A stretch of DNA of 64,000 bases from Rubrobacter marinus (lineage in GTDB: Bacteria; Actinomycetota; Rubrobacteria; Rubrobacterales; Rubrobacteraceae), in assembly GCF_011492965.1 (NCBI RefSeq), contig NZ_CP045121.1, positions 3,348,001-3,412,000 of the forward strand, read 5' to 3'. Below the pieces are notes generated by a model. That model did no database searches. It was not told the origin of the DNA and saw nothing but the letters and a program-made list of their open reading frames with translations. A program made the position numbers and the translations under genes. Below, one piece after another: positions 49,451 to 58,319 of this stretch; position 1 is the stretch's first letter; each line of letters opens with the position of its first letter.

Positions 49451-51577
49451 TCAAATCTTCTCGATCCATCCAACCTGGTACTCGTCCGTCCGAAAACGCC
49501 AGTGCCGCGGGACCACGGTCACCGTGTCCTCCGACTCGCACAGAATGGGACCGGCCAGCTCGGCTCCGGCTCCCATCTTCTCGCGCTGGTAGACGGGCGT
49601 CTCCACGTAACCCGCGTCCGGTCCCCAGTAGACTTGGCGCCGTCCCTTGAGGGCGCCGGAGGCGTCGCCGTCCACGGAGTGGGAGCCGAGCCGGAACTTG
49701 GGCAGGGGGCCAGTGGCGCTCAGGCGCAGCTGCACGACCTCTATGCCGGCCTCGGGGTAGACGGCGCCCTTGCCGAAGTTGGCTCCGTAGGCTTCGTTGA
49801 ACATGTCGCAAAGCTGTTTCACGTCCTCGGCGGTCTCCAGGAACGTCTTCGGAGCGATGATCGGGATGCTGTGTCGCTGCTGGCCGTACGACATGTGAAC
49901 TTCCAACTGGAGCCGGACCGTGTCCAGGTCGAAGCCCTCCTCCAGCATGTCCTCGCGCCCCGCCTCCAGGAGCCCGCGGACCTCCTCGTTGAAGTGGGGG
50001 ATGCTGTCGGTGAGATACTCCCGCTCGTCCCAAGCGAAGAGGCCTATCTGCGCGGTCTTCTCGTAGCTCTGGAGGATGTCCATGCTCAGCGTGCTGAAAG
50101 CGCCGAAGACGCTGCCGAACGGGAAGGTGGCGACCTGCTTCACGTCGGCGAAGTCCGAGAACCCGGTGGCGTGGACCGCCCCCGCACCGCCCAGGGCGAA
50201 GACGGCGAACTCGCGCGGGTCCTGGCCCGAGATCAGGGCGCAGATGCGGTACATCTCCTGGCCCATGAAACCGTCCACGATCTTCTTGATGTTCCAGGCG
50301 GCCTCCTCTATGGAGAGTCCCAGCGGTCGCGCCACCTTCTCCTCGATCGCCCTGCGCGAGCGCTCTTCGTCGAGGCGGATCCTGCCCCCCAGAAAGTAGC
50401 CCGGGTCTATGTAGCCAAGGACCACGTCGGCGTCGGTTACGGTGGGGCTCTCTCCGCCCCTCGCGTAACAGGCCGGACCGGGGTTGGACCCCGCGCTCTC
50501 CGGCCCCACCTTGAGCACCCCGTTCTCTACGTGGGCGATGGACCCGCCGCCGGCGCCGATGGACCAGTGGGCCACGAAGGGAATCTGGACCCGGTAGCGG
50601 TCGATAATCGGGTCGTACTCGTGGACCCGGTCGCGCCCCTCCACCACCAGGCCGACGTCGAAGCTGGTCCCGCCCATGTCCGCGATCAGCACGTTGTGGC
50701 GCTCGACCTGCTTGCCCAGGTGATCGGCCCCGACCACGGTGGCCGACGGGCTGCTCCCGTACAGGTGGAGCGCCTGGGAGCGGGAGAGCGAGGACACCCC
50801 GCCGGTGTTCTTGGCGACGAAGAAGGGCTTATGATACCCGAGGTCTCGCAGATCCTCCGTCAAGCGGAGCAGGTGTTCCTCCGTGATCTCGCGCAGGTAA
50901 GCATCCAGGATGACGGTCATGGAACGCCGGTACTCTCCGCTCTGCGGGGAGATCTCGCTGGACAGGTAGACCGGCATGTGCCCCAGGTACGATTCCGGGT
51001 ACTGCCGGCGGATCACGTCCCGAACGCGCTGCTCGTGTACCGGGTTGACGAACGAGTTCAGCGTTACGACGACGAACCCGCGGACCCCCTGGTCCACGAG
51101 GTACTGGACCTTCTCGAGTATGTCGTCGTCGCGGATCGGCGCGACGACTCGGCCCAGGTTGTCGATCCGCTCCTGCACCCCGACGATCCGCTCCCCCGGT
51201 ATGATCGGGACCGGTCTCTGCGCCCGCCCGCGGTCGTACTTGGTCTCGGGCGACAGGCCGTCCGCCCAGTTGCGCGAGCGCCCGACGTACACCGTGTCCT
51301 CAAAGCCCTTGGTGGTGATGAGACCGAGCTTGGAGCCCTTGCGCTCGATGAGCGCGTTCGTTCCGACGGTCGTCGAATACACGATGGAGTCCGCCGAGCG
51401 TAGCGCGTCCTCCAGCGTGGAGCCAAATCTCTCCACCGCGCTGCGTGCGGCATTCATGAAGCCGACCTTCAAGTCATAATGGGTGGTATCCGACTTGCCC
51501 CTGTAGACCTCGTCATCCCTCTGCATGAACACGTCGGTGAAGGTTCCCCCGACGTCTACGCCTATCCTCAGGCTCAC
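49451..51577 (-). CDS. HyuA-type carboxylase subunit (Apc3-like)
   Basis: Second HyuA-type ATPase subunit, 708 residues, with GVDVGGTFTDVFMQRDDEVY at the start and IADMGGTSFDVGLVVEG in the second ATP-binding half, plus HWSIGAGGGSIAHVENG and ALGGAGAVHATGF. GTG 51577 shares GTGA with the small-subunit stop. Two different HyuA-type subunits in one operon is a feature of acetophenone carboxylase rather than acetone carboxylase. It is intact, in contrast to the other HyuA copy. Confidence 0.9.
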   Translation of the reverse strand: MSLRIGVDVGGTFTDVFMQRDDEVYRGKSDTTHYDLKVGFMNAARSAVERFGSTLEDALRSADSIVYSTTVGTNALIERKGSKLGLITTKGFEDTVYVGRSRNWADGLSPETKYDRGRAQRPVPIIPGERIVGVQERIDNLGRVVAPIRDDDILEKVQYLVDQGVRGFVVVTLNSFVNPVHEQRVRDVIRRQYPESYLGHMPVYLSSEISPQSGEYRRSMTVILDAYLREITEEHLLRLTEDLRDLGYHKPFFVAKNTGGVSSLSRSQALHLYGSSPSATVVGADHLGKQVERHNVLIADMGGTSFDVGLVVEGRDRVHEYDPIIDRYRVQIPFVAHWSIGAGGGSIAHVENGVLKVGPESAGSNPGPACYARGGESPTVTDADVVLGYIDPGYFLGGRIRLDEERSRRAIEEKVARPLGLSIEEAAWNIKKIVDGFMGQEMYRICALISGQDPREFAVFALGGAGAVHATGFSDFADVKQVATFPFGSVFGAFSTLSMDILQSYEKTAQIGLFAWDEREYLTDSIPHFNEEVRGLLEAGREDMLEEGFDLDTVRLQLEVHMSYGQQRHSIPIIAPKTFLETAEDVKQLCDMFNEAYGANFGKGAVYPEAGIEVVQLRLSATGPLPKFRLGSHSVDGDASGALKGRRQVYWGPDAGYVETPVYQREKMGAGAELAGPILCESEDTVTVVPRHWRFRTDEYQVGWIEKI

Positions 51578-51915
51578 GAAAGGTCCTCTCTCAGGTGCTT
51601 GTTCTTCAGCTGTTGCAGGTCCACCTCGATGTCCCAGGTGAGAGGATGCCCGGGCGGCAGGTATTCGTTCTCCAGCATGGTCCCGCACCCGGGGCAGTAG
51701 AACTCGACGATCCTCACCCACTCGGGATCGAAAGCGAAGTTGTAACCCTTATTTGGCCCTATCGGGAAGTGTACGTCGTGGGGGTCTCGATCCCGGATGA
51801 GGCACCCCTTTTTGTACGGCTCCTGCGCCGAGCCTAGATCTGCTCCGCACCGGTTGCACTTCCACCGTTCTTCGGAGAGGTCCAACCCGAGGTATTCGGT
51901 GATGGTCACACGCAT
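51574..51915 (-). CDS. Small zinc subunit of ketone carboxylase (AcxC/Apc2-like)
   Basis: A 113-residue protein with two Cys-x2-Cys pairs, WKCNRCGADLG and FYCPGCGTMLENEY, spaced as in the gamma subunit of acetone carboxylase and the 15-kDa subunit of acetophenone carboxylase. It binds zinc structurally within the carboxylase core. Its position as the first carboxylase gene after the transporter, overlapping the HyuA-type gene by four bases, supports this role. Confidence 0.85.
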   Translation of the reverse strand: MRVTITEYLGLDLSEERWKCNRCGADLGSAQEPYKKGCLIRDRDPHDVHFPIGPNKGYNFAFDPEWVRIVEFYCPGCGTMLENEYLPPGHPLTWDIEVDLQQLKNKHLREDLS

Positions 51916-51945
51916 TTCGACTCCTCCTACCCTGATTTGGTCCGG

Positions 51946-53307
51946 TCAAGTAGCCGTGGAGCTTCCCCTGCTTTCTTCGTGGACGGTCTGATGCCCCCGA
52001 GCCTGTTCCTCCCTGATGTCCTCCCGGGCGGTCTCGCTGACCAGGAAGAGGGAGACGAAGCTGATCGCGCACATCGCCGCCACGTACACGGAGATCGCGA
52101 GGGAAGCGCCCGTGGCCGCGAAGAGAGCGGCGGCGACGACCGGCGCCAATCCGCTGCCAAGGACGGAACCAAGCTGGTAGCCCACGGAAGCGCCGCTGTA
52201 ACGAACCCGCGTGCCGAACATCTCGGACAACAGGGCCCCCTGGGGACCGTACAGCGGGGCTAGGAAAAACAGGCCCAACGCCACCGCGATCCAGGTCATC
52301 GCGATGGAGCCCGTATCTATGAGCCAGAACACAGGGAAGGCCCACACGCCCGAGAGCGCCGCCCCCATCATGCACACCTTTCGCCGTCCTACGCGATCCG
52401 AGAGCGCGGAGAAAGCCAGGAGCGCCGCGGCCATGACGGCGCCCGCGAGGATGACGCCGAGCAGCATCGCGCTCCGGGAGATGCCCGTGACCGTCGTCGC
52501 GTAGGAGACGACGTAGGCCGCGTATATGTAGAACACCACGCCTGTGGCGAGGATGGTTCCCCCGGCCAGCACCACCTGCTTGGGGTAGGTGACCAACACC
52601 TCCACGAGCGGCATTCGGGCTTCGGCGCTGGCCTCCTTGACCCGCTGGAACGCTACCGTCTCCTCCAGACGGGACTGCATGTAGAACGCGATCCCGATGA
52701 GGACGACGCTCAACAGGAACGGCACCCGCCAGCCCCAGGCCGCGAACTGCTCCGGGGAGATCAGGGCGAAGAGCACCAGGAAGACCCCGTTCGCGATGAT
52801 GAGGCTGGCCCCGATGCCCGCCATGGCGAAGCTACCGTAGAAGCCTCGCCGGTTCGGAGGGGCGCTCTCGGTCGCTATGAGGACCGCGCCGCTCCACTGT
52901 CCCCCCAGAGCGAGGCCCTGCAAGAAGCGCAGCGCCACCAGTATCACCGGCGCCGCCACCCCTATGGTCGCGTACGTGGGCAACAGGCCTATGAGTGTCG
53001 TGGCGCCCCCCATTAACACGAGCGCGATGACCAGCGCCCTCTTGCGGCCTATCTTGTCGCCTATGTGTCCGAAGACGGCCCCGCCCACGAGGCGCGCCAC
53101 GAAACCGACGGTGAACGTGCTGAACGCTGCTATCGTCCCGACGATGGGATCGGACTCGGGGAAGAACAGCGTGGGAAAGACCAGGGCCGCCGCCAACCCG
53201 TACACGAGGAAGTCGTAGTACTCGATGGTGGTCCCGGCCATGCTCAACAGGGAGATTTGAAGTATGGACTTCTCCTGCCTCGGCGCCTCTATGTTGGTTG
53301 CGCTCAT
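51946..53307 (-). CDS. MFS transporter, metabolite:H+ symporter (MHS) family
   Basis: Twelve-helix major-facilitator protein of 453 residues. It has the MHS-family start MAGTTIEYYDFLVYGLAAAL, the loop 2-3 motif GHIGDKIGRKRALV, FLQGLALGGQWSGAVLIATE in helix 4 and the second-half signature FSALSDRVGRRKVCMMG. Relatives import shikimate, citrate, proline or aromatic acids. As the gene preceding the carboxylase set it probably imports the substrate or a precursor acid. Confidence 0.9.
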   Translation of the reverse strand: MSATNIEAPRQEKSILQISLLSMAGTTIEYYDFLVYGLAAALVFPTLFFPESDPIVGTIAAFSTFTVGFVARLVGGAVFGHIGDKIGRKRALVIALVLMGGATTLIGLLPTYATIGVAAPVILVALRFLQGLALGGQWSGAVLIATESAPPNRRGFYGSFAMAGIGASLIIANGVFLVLFALISPEQFAAWGWRVPFLLSVVLIGIAFYMQSRLEETVAFQRVKEASAEARMPLVEVLVTYPKQVVLAGGTILATGVVFYIYAAYVVSYATTVTGISRSAMLLGVILAGAVMAAALLAFSALSDRVGRRKVCMMGAALSGVWAFPVFWLIDTGSIAMTWIAVALGLFFLAPLYGPQGALLSEMFGTRVRYSGASVGYQLGSVLGSGLAPVVAAALFAATGASLAISVYVAAMCAISFVSLFLVSETAREDIREEQARGHQTVHEESRGSSTAT

Positions 53308-53313
53308 CGTCCC

Positions 53314-53742
53314 CTACCCCTCCAGAATCTCTAGCATTGCTTGCTCCCCCGATCCCCGCCGCGCATCGGCACGACGAACACGAGCCGGATCCTCGCCCTC
53401 CCTACACTCGGGCCGCGTCGACCCCGAAGAGGACGCCACAAAACGGCAAGACGCGGCGACGCAGCGCGACGCCCGGCGTTGCGACCTTGATCCTTTCGCC
53501 TCCGCAGCTCTCGCCGCCAAGGCCGTCCGCGTACGCTCGCAGCCACCGCTGAAAGCCCGCCTAAGAGTTGCGTTGAGGACGTCTACGTCCTTGCGGACCG
53601 CCCCAAGCTCGTGCTTTGCGTGTTCGACCAGCGAGTAATTAGGGCAACCTCTCGGATTCGCAGTCTTGCACGAGATCTCGTCGGGCCATCGGGTCATCCG
53701 CCGACCGTTCTCCTCCAGGTCCCCCATAGCCGGGCCTCCCAT
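53314..53742 (-). CDS. Possible small protein, low confidence
   Basis: Open frame of 142 residues from ATG 53742, ending 7 bases before the MFS start. The first 80 residues (ISCKTANPRGCPNYSLVEHA, LGAVRKDVDVLNATLRRAF) look coding, while the Arg/Ser-rich second half does not, so a frameshift may lie between. A promoter-like element with palindromes sits about 65-110 bases upstream, which supports transcription here. Family not recognised. Confidence 0.35.
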   Translation of the reverse strand: MGGPAMGDLEENGRRMTRWPDEISCKTANPRGCPNYSLVEHAKHELGAVRKDVDVLNATLRRAFSGGCERTRTALAARAAEAKGSRSQRRASRCVAASCRFVASSSGSTRPECREGEDPARVRRADARRGSGEQAMLEILEG

Positions 53743-53807
53743 GTCCCCTGCCTTCCCCAAGCTTAGTCAATCCCCATTGACTACCTGATCGCTAACTACC
53801 AAGCATT

Positions 53808-53854
53808 TTCTATAGAATTTGCGGCACTCTATAGAAACCTTCGGCGCGCGTCAA
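53808..53854 (-). promoter_or_regulatory. Promoter with paired CTATAG palindromes upstream of carboxylase operon
   Basis: On the minus strand TTGACG (53854-53849) is followed by an AT-rich -10 region overlapping TCTATAGA (53835-53828). Nineteen bases further, centre to centre, is the perfect palindrome TTCTATAGAA (53817-53808). Paired palindromes over and just after a -10 box fit a repressor site, most simply for the GntR protein encoded at 54053-54808. Confidence 0.6.
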
Positions 53855-54052
53855 ACCCGTTGTTCGACAATGCCGTAGGGACGATAGCGAACTTTTCGGG
53901 CTTTCGCGTCCCTCTCCTCGAGTATGCGCCGCGCGGGGGTAGCAGGTACGCGGGGTGTACTCCCCTGGTCCGTGTGGGGCGGAGGTTTGGAGGGGAGAGT
54001 TCTACGAAGCTCGGCGGGTTGGAGCCTTGGCGGGGATGGCGGCCCTTGAGTG

Positions 54053-54808
54053 CTATGCGGGTGGAGCGGTGAGGTGGCCTGCGGAAGCGGGCGGGAAGTC
54101 GTCGCCGTTCAGGTAAGCGGTCAGGCCCTCGGCGGCGGAGCTTATGTGCCGGCTCATCGCTTTGCCGGCGACGTCGCTATCGCCTACCTCGACGGCGGCT
54201 ATGATTTCGTCGTGCTGGTCGAACGCCCACTTGGCCCGGCCCGGGATGCTTCGCAGCCAGTAGTGGGGAAGCTTGTTCCACAGCCGCTCGATCGTCTCCA
54301 CCAGGTGGGACGAGTTCGCGGCGGAGTAGATCAGATGGTGAAAATGCCAGTTGAGGCGAGGAACGGGTTCCAGGCGATCCTCGCGCAACGCGTCCGCCCA
54401 TTCTCGGTGCGTCTCCCGCAGGTCCAGAAGCAACCGCCCTCGATCGTACGGGGTGAGCCGCTCCATCGCCGCCCTGGTCGCGAAAGGCTCGAGCACGTTT
54501 CGGATGCGGTATATATCGATTATGTCGTCGCGCGTCAGCTCGACCACGGTCGCTCCGCGGCGCGGCCAGGTTTCGACGAGGCCCTGAGCTTCGAGTATTA
54601 GCAGGGCCTCGCGGATAGGCGTGGGGCTTATGTCCAAATCCGCGGCGAGCTTTTCCTCTCGGAGCCGTTCACCAGGGGCGTACAGGCCGTCGATTATGGC
54701 CTGGCGCACGGCCTGAACCGCGTAAGTGCGCTTCGTTCCGGACGGTGTTTTTTTGCCCTGTCCGCCTCCGCCATGCTCGAAAATGTTTGGTTCAGAAGAA
54801 AGAGACAC
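54053..54808 (-). CDS. GntR-family regulator, FadR/FCD subfamily
   Basis: Regulator of 251 residues. The winged helix-turn-helix is AVRQAIIDGLYAPGERLREE through ISPTPIREALLILEAQGLVE; the C-terminal FCD domain has candidate metal ligands Asp/His in WHFHHLIYSAANS and a later SRHISSA. Such proteins repress catabolic operons until an acid or keto acid binds. It is the last gene of the lower meta-pathway operon and lies upstream of the carboxylase operon, so it could act on either. A 240-base gap without a clear gene separates its end from the CTATAG palindromes. Confidence 0.9.
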   Translation of the reverse strand: MSLSSEPNIFEHGGGGQGKKTPSGTKRTYAVQAVRQAIIDGLYAPGERLREEKLAADLDISPTPIREALLILEAQGLVETWPRRGATVVELTRDDIIDIYRIRNVLEPFATRAAMERLTPYDRGRLLLDLRETHREWADALREDRLEPVPRLNWHFHHLIYSAANSSHLVETIERLWNKLPHYWLRSIPGRAKWAFDQHDEIIAAVEVGDSDVAGKAMSRHISSAAEGLTAYLNGDDFPPASAGHLTAPPA

Positions 54809-54928
54809 TGCTCGATTATACCCAAAGTGTTCTTCACGGAGAACGGCAGACGACGAGGCATGCGTCTCGCCCTGGTCCGTGTTGGCTCCTCTTCTACGGG
54901 AGCAGTTTGGTACCCCGGCGGACTCCTC

Positions 54929-55729
54929 CTACCCGAACGCCACGGTGAGCGGCGGTTGGCCGTGGGCTTCTAGGACGAAGATATCGCCCCGGTTGGCCGG
55001 TACGGCGCGTCCCAGGGATCCCGAGAGGACGAAATCGCCGGGAGCGAGCGCGACCCCGAAGGAGTGGAGCTTGCGCGCGAGCCAAGCGACGGCGCGGGCC
55101 GGCCCGCCGAGTGCCGCGGCGCCTACCCCCTCGACGACCGTCGAGCCGTTATGGTGGATCAGCATCCCCAGGGTGCGCAGGTCCTCCTGTCTCAGGGATC
55201 GGCTCCAGGGCCCGAGGACGAACCCGCCGTATGAGGCGTTGTCGGCGATCGTGTCGGCCAGCTTGATGCGCCAGTCCACCACGCGGCTGTCCACGACCTC
55301 CACGGCAACCGCGAGGGCCTCCGTCGCAGCGAGGACCTCTTGCGGGGTAACGCTCGGGCCCGAGAGGGGTCTACCGATGAGGAAGGCGATCTCGCCCTCC
55401 AGCCGCGGCTCGACGAAGGTATCGGTCGGAAGTTCGACGCGCCCACCCTTGGCCGGAAAGTAACGCGAGGCCCACAGGCTGCCGTAGTCCGGCTCGTCGA
55501 CGCCCATCTGCTCCTGCATTCCCTTGCTGGTCAGCCCGATCTTGCGCCCGACGATCCCCTCGCCCTTGCCGAGCCTCAGCTCCGTCCACGCGCTCTGCAC
55601 GGCGTAGGCGTCCTCGACGGTGAGGCCGTCGCTCTCGGTGAGCGGGGCGATCGGGGCACGGTTCTCCCAGGCGTCGTCGAGGCATTGGGCGAGGGCCCGT
55701 ACGTCTACGCTCACTTGTTGCTCAGGCAT
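54929..55729 (-). CDS. dmpE: 2-keto-4-pentenoate hydratase
   Basis: Hydratase of 266 residues adding water to 2-oxopent-4-enoate to give 4-hydroxy-2-oxovalerate. Typical features: VEDAYAVQSAWTELRLGKGE, GRKIGLTSKGMQEQMGVDEP and VVDSRVVDWRIKLADTIADN, the last carrying metal-binding acids. ATG 55729 overlaps the dehydrogenase gene; GTG 55714, sharing GTGA with its stop, is an alternative. It supplies the aldolase at 58320. Confidence 0.88.
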   Translation of the reverse strand: MPEQQVSVDVRALAQCLDDAWENRAPIAPLTESDGLTVEDAYAVQSAWTELRLGKGEGIVGRKIGLTSKGMQEQMGVDEPDYGSLWASRYFPAKGGRVELPTDTFVEPRLEGEIAFLIGRPLSGPSVTPQEVLAATEALAVAVEVVDSRVVDWRIKLADTIADNASYGGFVLGPWSRSLRQEDLRTLGMLIHHNGSTVVEGVGAAALGGPARAVAWLARKLHSFGVALAPGDFVLSGSLGRAVPANRGDIFVLEAHGQPPLTVAFG

Positions 55730-57174
55730 ACGGTCTTGGCCTCCGTAAAGAACTCGCGGCTGTACACGCCTCCTTCGCGGCCCATGCCGCTCGACTTCAT
55801 TCCGCCGAACGGCACCCTCAGGTCGCGCACGAAGAAATCGTTAACCCAGACGGTACCGGCGTCGATCGCGCCGGCCACCCGGACCGCCCGCCCGAGGTCG
55901 CGGGTCTGGACCACCGCCGAGAGACCGTAGCTCACGCCGTTTGCCAGCGAGATCGCCTCGTCCTCCTCGTCGAAGGGCATAGCTGTCGCCACCGGCCCGA
56001 AGACTTCCTCCTGCGAGATGCGGTCTTCGGGCTTCACGTCGGCGACGATGGTGGCGTTGAGGTAGTTGCCGCCGTCGAAGGGAGCGCCGAGGTCGGGCCG
56101 GTCGCCGCCCAGCCGCACCTCCGCGCCGCTGTGGAACGCCGGGCTCCTGCCGTTTAAGAAGCCCTCCACCTTTTCGAGGTGCTCGGGACCGATGAGCGAG
56201 CCGAGCGAGGTGCTCTCGTCGAAGGGGTCGCCCGGCTTGAGGCCCTTCGCCGCTGCGGCGAACTTCTCCAGAAACTCCTCGTAGAGGGGGCGTTGGACCA
56301 TGATGCGTGAACCGGCGAGGCAGAACTCGCCCTGGTTGAAGAACGAGGAGCGCAGGCTTGTTTGAACCGCTTTATCGACGTCCGCGTCCGCGAAGATGAC
56401 GTTCGGACCCTTCCCTCCCATCTCGGCGGAGACCCTCTTCAGGGTGTCGGTGGCGCTCTTCATGATCGCCTTGCCCGTCGTCGTCTCTCCAGTGAACGAG
56501 ATGAGGTCCACATCCGGGTGGGCCGTCAGGTAGGCCCCGGCCGAGTCCGGTCCGAAGCCTTGGACGACGTTGAAAACGCCGGGCGGCAATCCGGACTCGT
56601 GGGCGATCTGGGCGAGCTTCCAGGCGCCGATGGGCGTCAGCTCGGCGGGCTTGAGGACGACGGTGTTGCCGAAGGCGAGGGCTGGCCCGATCTTCCACGT
56701 CGAGAGCATCATCGGTACGTTCCAGGGCGTGATGAGCCCCGCGACGCCGACCGGCTGGTGCAGGACGTAGTTGATGTACCCGGTATCCATCGGGTACGCG
56801 TCGCTGCCGTGCGTGACCACGAAGTCCGCGAAGAACTCGATGTTCGCCGCGACGCGCAGCACGTACCCGTGCGTGTTCTCGCGGATGGGACGTCCCACAT
56901 CCCAGCTCTCCACCCTTGCCAGCTCGTCGGCCCTGGCCCGGATGCCTTCCGCAAACCTCTTGAGCATCAAGCGCCGCTCGCCGGCACCCATGCGGCCCCA
57001 CTTCCCGAAGGCCTCCTGCGCCGCGCCGACGGCGGCGTCTACCTCGGCCTCCTTCCCCTCGGGAGCCGTTCCGATGACCTCGTTCGTCGCCGGGTAGCGG
57101 ACATCGAAGCCGTTACCGCCGCCGACGAATTCTCCGCCAATATAATGCTCGACCTCGAACCACGGCTTCTCCAC
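55711..57174 (-). CDS. dmpC: 2-hydroxymuconic semialdehyde dehydrogenase-like aldehyde dehydrogenase
   Basis: NAD-dependent aldehyde dehydrogenase of 487 residues, full length. Glu in SAEMGGKGPNVIFADADV and the catalytic Cys in NQGEFCLAGSRIMVQ are intact, as is ITPWNVPMMLSTWKIGPALA. The context of tautomerase, decarboxylase, hydratase, aldolase and acetaldehyde dehydrogenase supports hydroxymuconic semialdehyde as substrate. Start GTG 57174 after GGATAGGAG. Confidence 0.87.
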   Translation of the reverse strand: MEKPWFEVEHYIGGEFVGGGNGFDVRYPATNEVIGTAPEGKEAEVDAAVGAAQEAFGKWGRMGAGERRLMLKRFAEGIRARADELARVESWDVGRPIRENTHGYVLRVAANIEFFADFVVTHGSDAYPMDTGYINYVLHQPVGVAGLITPWNVPMMLSTWKIGPALAFGNTVVLKPAELTPIGAWKLAQIAHESGLPPGVFNVVQGFGPDSAGAYLTAHPDVDLISFTGETTTGKAIMKSATDTLKRVSAEMGGKGPNVIFADADVDKAVQTSLRSSFFNQGEFCLAGSRIMVQRPLYEEFLEKFAAAAKGLKPGDPFDESTSLGSLIGPEHLEKVEGFLNGRSPAFHSGAEVRLGGDRPDLGAPFDGGNYLNATIVADVKPEDRISQEEVFGPVATAMPFDEEDEAISLANGVSYGLSAVVQTRDLGRAVRVAGAIDAGTVWVNDFFVRDLRVPFGGMKSSGMGREGGVYSREFFTEAKTVCLSNK

Positions 57175-57184
57175 CCTCGTTCTC

Positions 57185-57910
57185 CTATCCTTCGAGTTTT
57201 GCGATCAGAACGCTACCGTTCGGCCCGTGCAGTTCCAGCGTGCCGGGGCGAACCGCCTGCGCCGCGACGGGCGAGCCGAGAAAGACCACCTGCCCCGCCT
57301 TCAGCCCGCCGACCTCCTCAGCGAGCCAGGCCAGCTTCTCGCCCGGGTCCCCGAGCACGTCGAGAGGGCCCTCGGCGAGCAGTTCCCCGTCGAGGTAGAG
57401 GCGCAGCTCCCCCTCGACGGGGAGGTCGGCAAGCTTCTCACCGAGCAGGAAGCCTCCGCCGGAGGCGTTATCCGCGACCACGTCGGTGATCCGAAAATCG
57501 TAGCCCTCCCATATGCTGTCCAGAAGGTCTATGGCGAGGAAGACGCCGCCGACCGCGAGGAGAGCGGCACCAGGCGTCGCGCCGGGCGGAACGTCGTCCT
57601 TGAGCACCGCGGCAAGCTCGGGCTCGAAGCGCGGCTGGACGAACTGACCTAGGGAGACCGGGCTCTCCAGCAGCATCTCCGGGTAGACGCGGCCGTGTAT
57701 CGGGGCGTCCACCCCCATCTGCTGCTGCTTTGCCGGGCTCAGGAGGCCGAGCTTGTACCCCTTCAACTCCCTCCCCTCGCCGAGCGCGGCCTGCACCCCG
57801 TACGCGTCGTCGAGGTCCACCGCCACGTCGCCCTTCCTGGTGACGCGCCGCTCCGTACGCGCCTCGCGGACGCGTTCGAGCAGTGCCCCTACCTCGCCTT
57901 CCGGCCTCAT
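57185..57910 (-). CDS. dmpH: 4-oxalocrotonate decarboxylase
   Basis: Decarboxylase of 241 residues, homologous to the hydratase at 54929 but with decarboxylase-like features: KGYKLGLLSPAKQQQMGVDA, PIHGRVYPEML, then IDLLDSIWEGYDFRITDVVA. It converts 2-oxohex-3-enedioate to 2-oxopent-4-enoate, normally in complex with the hydratase. It overlaps the tautomerase gene by four bases and precedes the aldehyde dehydrogenase. Slightly shorter than average at the N-terminus. Confidence 0.83.
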   Translation of the reverse strand: MRPEGEVGALLERVREARTERRVTRKGDVAVDLDDAYGVQAALGEGRELKGYKLGLLSPAKQQQMGVDAPIHGRVYPEMLLESPVSLGQFVQPRFEPELAAVLKDDVPPGATPGAALLAVGGVFLAIDLLDSIWEGYDFRITDVVADNASGGGFLLGEKLADLPVEGELRLYLDGELLAEGPLDVLGDPGEKLAWLAEEVGGLKAGQVVFLGSPVAAQAVRPGTLELHGPNGSVLIAKLEG

Positions 57911-58107
57911 TTCGCCTTCCTTTCCCTTTCCAAGACCGAGCTTCCGGCGATGCCCCAGTCCTGCTTCGTGACCTCGTATATGACCACGCGGACGTCTTCT
58001 ACGGGCCAGCCGAGCTCCTCGGCGGCGACCTCGGAGAGGCGTCGGATCAGGGCCTCTTTCTGTTCGGCCGTGCGACCCTCCATCATGGTCGTCTTTATGA
58101 CGAGCAC
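57907..58107 (-). CDS. 4-oxalocrotonate tautomerase-like protein without Pro1
   Basis: A 66-residue tautomerase-family protein: the EGRTAEQKEALIRRLSEVAA helix and VRVVIYEVTKQDWGIAG are typical. After the GTG start at 58107 the second codon is CTC (Leu) where the family has the catalytic Pro that becomes residue 1. The start follows GAGGAGG. The frame is open only slightly further upstream, with no better start giving a Pro. It may be inactive, or one C-to-T change (CCC to CTC) has occurred. The second tautomerase at 60881 keeps the Pro. Confidence 0.75.
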   Translation of the reverse strand: MLVIKTTMMEGRTAEQKEALIRRLSEVAAEELGWPVEDVRVVIYEVTKQDWGIAGSSVLERERKAK

Positions 58108-58319
58108 CCAGCCCTCCTCCTCGTAATGAACCTCGACCTTACCGCCTCATCTGCTGCCTGGGCTCGCATTAGGCCGCGGTGAGCACGACGCTCCCAACAG
58201 CTCCCCTCCAGAGTCTCCGTCAGCACCACGCTCCCGTAAACGAGCGGTCCCAAAGCTGCACCTCCAGGTTGCGGCATGCCACCGGTTTCGAAGGTTCTTC
58301 GGCCGGACATGCGGGCATT

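Noticed and set aside
49434..50033. N-terminal extension of the HyuB-type frame
   Set aside because: Overlaps the HyuA-type gene by 580 bases and lacks family similarity; GTG 49433 has an excellent ribosome site.
54929..57910. Homoprotocatechuate-type (hpc/hpa) assignment for the meta-pathway genes
   Set aside because: The aldolase-acetaldehyde dehydrogenase pair and the decarboxylase-type features fit the catechol (dmp) lower pathway better.
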